Of a stretch of DNA of 64,000 nucleotides, positions 54,486-64,000 are shown one piece after another (the stretch's first letter is position 1; every line of letters starts with the position of its first letter). The position numbers and the translations under genes are program-made. The notes below the pieces were generated by a model that was not told the DNA's origin, did no database searches, and saw only the letters and a program-made list of their open reading frames with translations. This DNA comes from Morella rubra (taxonomy: Eukaryota; Streptophyta; Magnoliopsida; Fagales; Myricaceae), in the NCBI GenBank assembly GCA_003952965.2, contig CM025850.1, forward strand, positions 26,479,797-26,543,796, written 5' to 3'.

Positions 54486-55278
54486 TCATCAAAATTCCGT
54501 CGTATCTTAGGTGCACTTTTCTCCGTCGCGATAGAGTTGTGTTTCCCATGCGACTACTGTTTTTAACCCCTATCCATCAGAGTCAAGGTTGTGCGTGCTT
54601 CTCCTCTCCTCTAAGACTATTGTCCCGTGCATCACACAAACACAAGACCCAGTTAGGCAAGCTTTGTACCATTGCCTAAGGAACCAACCACTATTCCTTT
54701 AGTGGTGGCCTGCACACTCCTGATGTGAACGGTACCGTTACCCAATCTTAGGACCACCTCTAGGTATAGGTTATTTCCGGTCATAACAGTGTTTTCCATA
54801 CCCATGAGATGATTATGCAATATGACATATCATAAGCATACGAGATTCACAGCTTACGTAATCTGAATATAAACTGCACATATGCACTTTCTAATTTTAC
54901 AATGCAAAGATATGGTACAAAATGTATTTGAACTTTAAAATAGGTAAAATATTAGAGCGTACTAATTACGTACTATTAATATTCTAATTAATAGGACTTA
55001 GGACTAAAGCTAATATTCGATTGTCTTTCCTTTGATTATTTCTAACAATTAACATGTACTAAATTACTTAATTGTTGATGTTTATCAAATAGCCTCGTTT
55101 CTCCTTTTAATAATTAGTTGTATTGTTTAACTAATTAATTAACTACCAATTATCTAATTAATTTCTATTTTAATTTACCATTGGAGCTGAGAGAAGAACA
55201 AGAAAATAACATGCATGCATTTCTTTATAACTTTCATGGCACCCGAAACACACCATTTATTTTCTTATGTAAAAATAT

Positions 55279-58200
55279 GTCTCTATCTGGGTAACGAATC
55301 CATCTCTAGTGGACTTGACAATTCCAGTAGCCTTTTCGGTCTTAGCTATCTTCAGTACCTGGACTTGGCGGATAACGACTTTAATTCTTCCCAGATTCCG
55401 CACCAGTTTAAGAAGCTAAAGAATCTGCGTTATTTGGGTCTGGCAAATGCTGGTTTTTCGGGGCAAATTCCGATTGAGATTTCACATCTCACAGAGCTGG
55501 TTACTCTTGACTTGAATCGAAATTCACTTGAAGGAAGTATTCCAATTTCTCTATTTTCCCTTCCATCATTGGAGGAGTTGGATCTTTCCGACAACAACTT
55601 TTCTGGTCAGTTGGATGAACTTTCCAACATTTCTTCGTACCAACTACGCACCCTTCGTTTGAGTGGTAATTATTTGCTTGGTAGGAAGTATTTCTAATTT
55701 GGGCTATTTTTCCTCTCCATCCATTGGAGGAGGTTGGAAGTCTTTGACCAAGACAACTAACTAGTTTTCTGGTCGGGGAGTTCCATCAATCTGTGATGCA
55801 ATTGGTTCCCCGATTTCTACGCTTAATAACTATACGCAGACGCTTCGTTTGCAGATATTCTGTACTATTTTATTGACATTGGCAGGAATATAATGGATAG
55901 ACTATAGCAGGGGCCACCAATGTTTTCATCTATTATCTTCTCCTCCCATCATTTGAGGAGTTGGACTCTGCATTCCTCTTATTCTCTAGCACCAGACAAT
56001 TATTCACTGAGTCGAAGGTTGGGATTTGGTACAATAGCTACTACTCCATGAGCATTTTCCTATATCGTACCACGACGACAACACCCTCATTCGTTGCTGT
56101 ATGCGTAATTGATTACTTTGGAGGTCTACTCTTATATATAACTGCACAGGATATTAACTTGCGTATTATCCCTACGACCATCCATTTTGGAGGCAGTAAT
56201 GGATAGATCTTCCTCACAAGCGACAACAACTCTTACTCAGTTATGCTTTGGTATGATACTTTCCGAGAGAGCGTATATATGTATTCGTTACCTATAATGT
56301 ACAGTACTAATTGATATATGAGAAGTAGTGAGATTTGCCTTAGGTGGAATGAATTCCTACATTTGCATCGTACTTTAACGTGCTAGTACCTTCACTTGGA
56401 TCGCATCGTTGTATTTAGAAGTACTCTCACGATCAAACGGGAGAGTCTTTCTCGGTAAACGTAAGTTGATAAATTGATAACATTCTCCACAACGTTTCTT
56501 TGTTAGCAATAACACTCTTGCATGCACAATTCCGATTTGAGTAGTCATTTGATCTGGACGGAAATGACTATTCCAATTTTCTCTATATTCCCTTCCTCCC
56601 CTTCCATTGGACAGCAATGTTGTAAAACATGCGGTGTTACGCGCGACAAACAAGATTATTCTTGTTAGTTGAAGCTTCTTGTGCTATTTGATACCTTGCA
56701 ACGTGTTCTGTATCTTGTCACTATCAAATATCAGTACATTTGTGTTCGCTGCATACAATTTGAAAGGAGCCACAACTTCGCATTTCTCTACTTTAATACT
56801 TTCGAGCTCTCTATCAATCTCACTACTCCTCTTATATCGTTCAACAATTTTAGACAGTGCACGAGTTATGGTCAGTATAAATGCGATTTGTAGACACAGT
56901 AGAGTAAGAATCAACTTATTGGAGGATTGGTATTCGATTTCTCACAACGATGATATTTAATTGGAGATCAGCATGTTTCCAACAGGGCTACACTTGTTGC
57001 TTTTACGATATATACTAGCCTCGTGGTCAGTTTGTCAACATTGTTAGAACTCTTCCTAAGCAACAAAGTTGAAGGCTACTTTCCTATGATTGCTTCTTGG
57101 CGGAACTCTGCAATATCTAGATTCTGTAGTGAAAAAATTTTGGAACACAAATAGTGAACGACCTGGATTGCATAACAGTACACCAGATAATGATAGAATA
57201 GTGGTGACTAGAAATGATACTCCGAAGTGTTGTATTACTGTACCACGCTTCAACGATATTTACAATGGGTGCTGCTGCAAATCTCTCCTATAGCATACTA
57301 ATTTGGTGACTGAATTGGAAAAGAATGTAATTCTGGAATTCTGCAAGGGCTAATTTGTCGGAATTATGGTGTGTACCTGTGAAAACAAGTAACCATGGAC
57401 AGTTCGTTCCCAACCAAAGCTGCCCAAGAGGACCTAGTGCAGGATTTGCCTAGATATAGTAGGAGCGCGTAACGATGTATCTTTTGGTTATTTTTTAATG
57501 AGATAAGAAGAGGTAAACATGTACAAGCGCTCAATACCATACCAGGGCAGCATTCTCGCTAAAACCTCTCTCTGTAGGCTATATGAGTTAGATTCACATC
57601 ATTGTCTTGCTTTCCACAGAGTACACAATTCGTTATAATCGGGCATGTTCTATTCTGCCTATGCTCACACTAACTGAGCAAAGCGCACAGAGCTTGGGTA
57701 AGTTTCTAGATCCTATACTGACAATTTCTTTCTACAGTGCAAAGATTGTGAGGCACCACCAATTGCGAGTTGTAGTCGAGAGAATGAATGATTTAATATG
57801 TGTCTGTTACCCATCCAAGAGAATTACTAACATGATCTTGACTTCGGTCTAGCTCGCCCATGTATCTGTGCTACATTTTTCTAAACTTAAGCCAAGTCCC
57901 TAAGCCAGTATAGAAGAGTAGTTTTAGTCTCTTATGTGATAATTCCGCATAATTGTAGAAGGGGTAAATTATACCAAAAATCATCTGCTCATTGCACAGA
58001 TTTCGTCTAGATTCTCGGTTGTCTACCTTGGGAATCCATAGCCACACTCGGTCGCGAAACGGCCAGTTCGCATTGTTGGCGACAAGGATGGTGGCACTTG
58101 TGACGGGGTGTTTATTGAGAGCTTAATAATTCATTGCGAGATTTGAATTAAGCTTATTTCTACCCTCCCCCCTTAGTATAACTGGTGACTCATATTGAGT

Positions 58201-59296
58201 TTGATTTTCTAGCGCTAAGGGCCTAATCGCTCTCATCATGGCCGGGCGCTAGTTTACGTAATAGACTTTTGAGAAGGCTGTTAATACGCAAAATATATCT
58301 TGTAAAGCCTTTGATCACGAGAGCACAATTAAAGGCGTAGTATTGGGGGGTAAAATTTAATTCTTAACAAGATTCCCAACAAATCATGGATTTATTGCCT
58401 ACCTGGGGAGCGTGTTGCGCAATGATAGAGCCAAACGCTCGCCACAGGGAGATTTTCCATTCAGAATATCGGCTAATGCCATGCTCGCGCTGATCATCAT
58501 ATATATGATACGTGTAATTTGAGTCCTGCTAGTTCAGTTATGAGACACATTGGTCCTGCGTTAAACACAAATGCATATAATGTTCTTCTTACTCTTTATC
58601 AATTAGGTCATACAATCACGCACCGCAGAGTTAGTTGATAGGGTCCGAACTATGTCTTATGCTGAGATTTGATTATATGATGTAGGCACAAACAATTGGT
58701 AGATCTGAAGGACCAGGGCTTTACTTTGAGCGCTAAGAAGATAGTACGTAAGTTGTGACTTTCAGAAATAGGCGATATATCCTTCTCAACCTATCTCGCT
58801 ATAATTCTATCTACAGGCACTAGTGCAATGTTGTAACTGTCGAAACAATTGATGGATGAGCTGAGAAAAGAATCTGGTGAGAAACCGCTACTAGAAATCA
58901 TGCTACTCACATTGGCAATATGCAATCCCTCATTGTCTACTATGCAACAAGATGGATCGATTACATCCATAATTTTCTTATCTAATCCTCCAATCTGTTC
59001 GTATCACAAATTTTTTGTCAACACTTGTGGAAATGTGTGATGTCTCCGATATGCGTTACAAGACCAATTTGTAGGCTTAACGCAATATTTTCAGGGACCA
59101 CATTCTATATGAAGGAAACAGAGTGAATGGGTTATGTGTGCTTATACGCCTATGAAAGGGGAAACATCATGGTGGAGTATCATGGCGGGAGTAAATCAGG
59201 AATGCAGCTTTAGTCTCGCAACGCTATCTTGAGAGAGAACAGCTGAGTCGTTCACCAAATTCGGGGCGCACTGGAAATGGGCAGGGTTGAGACTGC
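55279..59296 (+). pseudogene. Third LRR receptor copy, duplicate of 25273-29290
   Basis: It has the same clean 403 bp and the same insertion-ridden remainder as the copy 30,006 bp upstream. One visible difference in the clean part is TTCC at about 55560, where copy A has CTCC; the intact gene at 19998 has TTCC. It is not functional. Confidence 0.8.
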
Positions 59297-60580
59297 GAAT
59301 TGTACAATGAGTCAGTGTGTTTGAAATGGGATTTGTCAAATTTATCTGTTGGATGTTTTGCGTACTTGGTTTCTTTGTGGCCTGGTAATCTCCGTCTCTC
59401 TTTTCTCTTTGGTAGAGAGGATTTCTCTCTAGCTTTTTCGCTAAATCTCATTAAATCTGAGTTTGGGCCTTTGGGTATATACGTGTCCAACCTTTCACCG
59501 TGTTTACCTCATTTATCAACATCACTAGGGCCATTTCCACAATCTCGAATTTAGGATGGTTGCATTTTCTCTTCTGTTCCACCTTAGCTGTGCCATTAGC
59601 ATGTGAATACCCTGGTTTCATCCCTTATTTAGTAAGTCCTTTGTGTCTTTGTCTTGTTTTGGTCTAACTAATCACACTTCAATTCCTTTTTTGACACAAA
59701 AGACTAACCTGCCAGTCTTCAAATTGAGGCTGCATCAGGATAAAACAGACTTTCTAGAGACTGATGTGACTTCCCATAGCTGGCAATCAAGTCTTTTCAG
59801 ACTGATAAATCAGAATTTTGCTGCCGTGTGATGTCGATATTGTGTCTTGTGAACTGAAAATCTCAGTGGCATTGATATCCATTGGGTGGAGGGAAAAAGT
59901 TTTGTGCTTTTGCAATTTGGAGATAAATTAGCATAAAGCAAGTGCGACAAGCTTTAGCAAAATCAAACTGCAAACTCAAATGCGATACAACTGTGGTGAA
60001 AGAGTATTTCTGATGTAAGATAGAATTAGGATTCCTGATGAAGTGAATGAAGCAAGCATCTGTTAGCTCCATTGGGAACATCTGTACTGACATGTCCCCT
60101 CATGCCTTTTCTTTTAAATGTATTCTATCTTTGAGAGTCAATGCTTGTTAGGGAAATATGCATCTAACCAGTTTTATTGCACATTTTTATCTATTGTTGT
60201 GGTGGACTTGCTGTTCAAGGCTCTGTAGCAGGTGGCTTTAAGAAAAGGAACATAGTGGATGAGAAGTCTATTATGATGGGTCTTATCCATGACATATCTG
60301 ACGTGTAGTTTTCTCATTTTCTTTTGCTGGGTTTCTGTATCGCAGGAAACAACCTGAGGTGGAGAAAGGCATTCAAGCTTACATGTTCAAAGTGATCTGA
60401 AAAAATGCAGCACATACCTTTTTATCAGGTTCCGAAACACGACTCCGGAGGACAGAGCGGTGGCTCTGCTCAATGGGGAAAGCTGATGAAACCTCAGGGA
60501 TATAGCTGCTACTTAAGTCAGACCCGAGGGTTGATGATAGTCCTTGGTGCAGGAACCTTACCTACAAATGACACTATTGC

Positions 60581-61654
60581 TAGAAGAGAATATCGTGAAG
60601 GACAGAAAGGAGAAAACATGTAAGCCAAGAGTGTGGAGGAGCGAAGGGGCTTATTGACTTATTAATATATGTTTTCTTCAAATATTCATTTTTGGTAAGT
60701 GTGATGGTTATTATCAGATAAAAGAAAGTGAAAAAAACATTATGGTCAGCCATGCAATTCGGATGCGAGCTTTATTTGAGTTGGTGTGATGCTTGTGACT
60801 TTCAACATACTGCGATGTTTTTGTAATGTTAATATAAGATTTGCAGGTGACTTGCCAGACGTGCAACTTGCTCCTGTTGTTGCACTTGCACCTCCTTCGG
60901 TCGCTAATTATTTTATATTTTCACTAAGAAAAATTAAAGATTTGTAGTTTTTTCGTATATCAGACTGTTAGCTTTAAATTTTTGGAGCCAATTTTCTAAT
61001 CAGGGGAGCCTTAGGCAAAACTTCAAAATGAGGTCTTTTATAATAATTTATAAAATGTATATTTAAAAATAAAATATTAATAAAAATTTAGTTAAAATGT
61101 ATTCTTTTAGCTTTTTGAGATGTAAAATTATTTATCAAAGTTTTATATTCTAAATTTGTTAATATATCATTTTTAATTGATAATATAACTAATTCATTTA
61201 ATCTTTCTTGCTTCATAATTGATATTACGTAAGATTTTATTAGTTTTATTTTTAAAAAACTTCTTTATGTAAAAGTAACAGTTACAAGTATTGTCAATAA
61301 TACTCTACAAGCAATACTTGCATTTGGAAAAGAGTTAAATCTTTTTATTTAGTTTAATGCTTCAATTGGTGTGTAAGTCTTTAATCTTAATGTTTTAAAA
61401 CATTTTCAAGTACAAGACAATGTCTTTTCAAGTCATCCTCATCCAAAGATTTTAACTTTTTCAAATTAAAGGAAAAATAAAAAATATTTTCATAGATTAT
61501 AAATTGTTCAAATTATTGTCAATTGACAAAATATCTTGATCTACAATATATATAAAATAATCAATCTAAAAGATTCTTCTACTTATCGTATTGTTTCTTG
61601 ATCAGTATTTTGATCAAACTTTTTTTTCTTTTTTAATGTGGAATACTCTCATTT
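60581..61654 (+). other. Receptor C-terminal end and 3' flank, third copy
   Basis: Matches 30575-31647, with one single-base insertion near 61194. It ends at the LTR junction ACTCTCATTT/TGTCATACC. Confidence 0.75.
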
Positions 61655-61870
61655 TGTCATACCCCGTGCTTGTATATACCCCCTAGGCTCACCAATAGAG
61701 ATGGTATACACACAGGCAAGAATACGCACAAACCGGTTCTATGAAGTACCAAATGCTTGGCTTCGAAAAAGCTTAGCGAAAACGTTTAGTTAAAATTAGT
61801 ATTGTACTTAGAAACTTGCTAAGAAGGAAAATTAGGTTTTGTGAAAATTAATAGTAAAGCGACAATAAAT
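61655..61870. mobile_element. LTR family C, copy C3' left part
   Basis: Copy of 31648-31863, interrupted at the same base by the nested LTR. Confidence 0.8.
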
Positions 61871-64000
61871 TGTCACGCCCCGTGCCCGTACTTACCACCT
61901 AGGCTCACCTATAATGATGGTATGCACATAAACGGAGATTACGGTACGAATTGATTCTAATAAGTCCCGGCGATTGACTTTGAAAGGCTTTGCAAAAACG
62001 TTTGATTACAAAATTGTTTTGAAATTTAGAATACAAGAACGAAGGAAAAGTGATATTTTTAAGGAAACACAAATAATTCCAGAAGTTTAAAAGTTCTGAA
62101 GTGAAATAATTGAGGAAATGAAATTGTAATAAAAGTCAAGAGCAATTAAAAAGAAGTGAAAGATAGGAAAATAAAATCAACTGTGGCGTAAGGAAGAAAT
62201 AGAATAAGAGAAAATCGCGAAAATGTAAATACATAATTTTTCCACTAGTAACACGAAGTCTCTCTTTTACAAATAACAAAAATCCTTCATGAGGATACAA
62301 AAGTAAAGAGAAGATAATACAAAAGCGGAAGCTGTCTAAAGCTTTTTGTACTACAATGTCCGTGAAACCGTGAAACTGAACCCAAACTAATAAAAGAGTG
62401 ACAAATGCTGATGTCATCTAATTCTCCGGCTCGGTGTTAGAGGTCAGGTCTATAAACACCGTCTCTCTGGTGCTCTTCGCCGGCGGGGCCGTGGAGGAGG
62501 GACGATGTGCAGGAGGGCTGGATCTACATCTACTAGCTCGAAGTCTTTCACACGGGGAAGAGGGGCAGGGGTGGCCCCTTGAGGAACCATTAGGGCTCGT
62601 ACCCCAAGTATACCTTGAAGGTATTCGTAACATATGTCCAGATCTTGACAACTAATATACAACTGTCAAAATCCAAGGTCTGCTCGCTCATGAATATCAT
62701 CATCTGCCAAGTCCGAAGACTCCGCGAACATACAAAATAATAAACAAGGGAAAAGGGTGAGTCATATTAACTCAGTAAGGGAGAGTGGGGGACAAAGCAT
62801 ACAACAATATAAACAGAAGTAACAGACATAGAGAAGGAACAATATCCATAAATAACCAATCAATGCAGTATGAGCGATGCAGTGTAGAATGAATACATCT
62901 GTTTTTCGGTCATTTCAATTTCTTTCTTTCATTCATTTTTTTAGTTGGTAGAGGTGTCCTTTCTTCGCTCTGTTTAACCCCTAGAGTCTAGGTTGTGCGT
63001 CCCTCCTCTCATCTGGGACTGTCCCGTGCCCTGCACCAGGACCCGGTTAGGCATACATTGATCCATCGCCAAGGGATACCGACCACTATTTTCTCAGTGG
63101 TGGCTTGCACTATCCCACTGTGAGCGGTACCGTCACCGATCTTAGGACCACCTCTGGATATGAGTTTCATTTCGGTCATTTTTAAGATTCCCATACCCAT
63201 GAGATGTTGATGACAACATGTATCATATGCATCATCGATAATTAATTTACCACAAACAATCAATAGAATTGCACATAGCAAAATTACATCGTAGATGACA
63301 TTTGAACACTTAAAAGAGAAATGAAACATGGTTCACGTACTAATTTTAACTTATTGGACCAAAGTCTTATATTTAAACTTTGATGATTCTCTCTTATATT
63401 CTTAAATTATTCTTCAATGTCCCAATAACAATGACAATACATAGTTTTTAGTGAAGAAGTAATAATCTATGTTTTAATCAAATAATTATTATCCTATTAG
63501 GCCGGTTCTTTCCTCACATTAGGCCTTGTGTTGTGGGCCTAATGTAAGTTAGTTATATCTCAAATTTTCTGCCTTATCTCCCTTGAATTAAGGCCATATT
63601 AACCATAGATCTAAATTTTAGGCTTGAACACTCGTACCCTAATTTGCTCTACAAGTAGCCGGAATTGCTCCTATGTGCTTCCAAGGCAAGTCGGTCATTT
63701 CTATTTTAGCCAATTTTGCTGAGAATTTTAGTGTAAGACTTACAACTATTTAACTACATGTAAAAATCAAGATAGCATGATTTCTAAACTCAATAAAATG
63801 CAAAGACATTAATTTTTTTTAAAGTGAATCTTTCTCTATTTCCATCTACAATAGGAGCAGAGAAATCAAATTCTCTTAACAAGTCTCAGCCTCAAATTAC
63901 TAGCAAAAAGTCTGATTACTTATTTATTTATATACTAAACTAGTCAGCCCCATTTACACGTTATAGTAATAAAACTAAAAGTTTACGTTAGCCTCATTTA
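61871..64000. mobile_element. Nested LTR family C, copy C4' (cut by window end)
   Basis: It starts TGTCACGCCCCGTGCCC after TAAAT, as at 31864. It differs from C4 by several small changes between 62280 and 63210 and is otherwise the same. The right end lies outside the window. Confidence 0.85.
62418..62706 (-). pseudogene. Conserved LTR-encoded small ORF, copy C4'
   Basis: Same blocks as at 32412-32700, with tail ETVFIDLTSNTEPEN. A one-base loss in the proline run (about 62490) puts the tail in a different frame from the VKDFELVDVDP block. The tail coding is unchanged. Confidence 0.5.

Larger units (their letters stand above)
54503..64000. repeat. Near-identical second copy of 24530-33990
   Basis: From about 54740 the sequence follows 24740 onward almost base for base, with an offset of 30,002 rising to 30,006, 30,007 and finally 30,010 because of a few short indels. 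The copy includes the truncated LTR C2, the degraded receptor copy, its 3' flank, LTR C3 and nested LTR C4 with the same TAAAT. Differences cluster at 62280-63210. The window ends inside the copy, so its full length is unknown. Confidence 0.95.

Noticed and set aside
54301..54679. Open frames across 54387-54485
   Set aside because: The frames exist only because the N run contains no stop.
1..64000. tRNA, rRNA or microRNA genes
   Set aside because: I saw no tRNA arms with matching acceptor stems, no rRNA conserved blocks, and no hairpin I could tell apart from the fold-back transposons.

Overview
The window is plant nuclear DNA, almost certainly from a eudicot. Nearly all of it is transposon-derived: plant-type Copia and Gypsy LTR retrotransposons, a Mutator-like element with a captured gene fragment, CACTA ends and fold-back elements. 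One intronless leucine-rich-repeat receptor-like protein (LRR-RLP) gene stands out as host coding sequence. The species cannot be fixed from the sequence. Two runs of N (35968-36307 and 54387-54485) show that this is a scaffold.

Layout. 1-8760: layered small elements. These are a Pack-MULE-like element (221-1154) carrying the start of an inter-alpha-trypsin-inhibitor/vWA-like gene, an ankyrin PGG-domain fragment, a Copia RNase H scrap, a MITE, a solo LTR with a perfect 5-bp target duplication inside a tandem repeat, a complex fold-back, a TTCGAA-rich CACTA-like region and a TIR element with an internal 4x117-bp array. 8811-15988: the 3' half of a Sirevirus-like Copia element (A, + strand), whose env-like third ORF is split by a 3.26-kb LTR. 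15989-19483: mostly unclassified, with a 211-bp tandem duplication upstream of the receptor gene. 19484-22578: Ve/RLP-type receptor gene whose signal peptide is in a different frame from its body.

22579-35967: 3' flank, a truncated LTR, then a second receptor locus. That locus begins with 403 bp identical to the intact gene and turns abruptly into an insertion-ridden version of it. It is followed by a paralogous 3' flank and two nested LTRs. 36308-43235: a second Sirevirus-like Copia element (B, - strand) with 5' LTR, primer-binding site, broken gag-pol and an env-like ORF that runs into the gap. 43236-47760: a CACTA end, an En/Spm-type transposase scrap and a solo Copia LTR. 47760-53750: a composite Gypsy element (- strand) that has lost its reverse transcriptase/RNase H. 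53751-54386: a second copy of the LTR seen at 3725.

54503-64000 repeats 24530-33990 almost base for base, including the degenerate receptor copy and the nested LTR insertion. Both copies sit next to N gaps, so the repeat is either a very recent duplication or an assembly artefact.

The most unusual biology is a short ORF (about 95-105 codons) carried inside the LTRs of two related Gypsy-type families. It is in the sense direction of gag-pol where that can be judged, and ends in an acidic tail of the form I/V-D-L-T-S-D/N-T, like a SUMO-interacting motif. A second theme is GTCGAC-centred palindrome clusters at the same two places in both Sirevirus-like elements.
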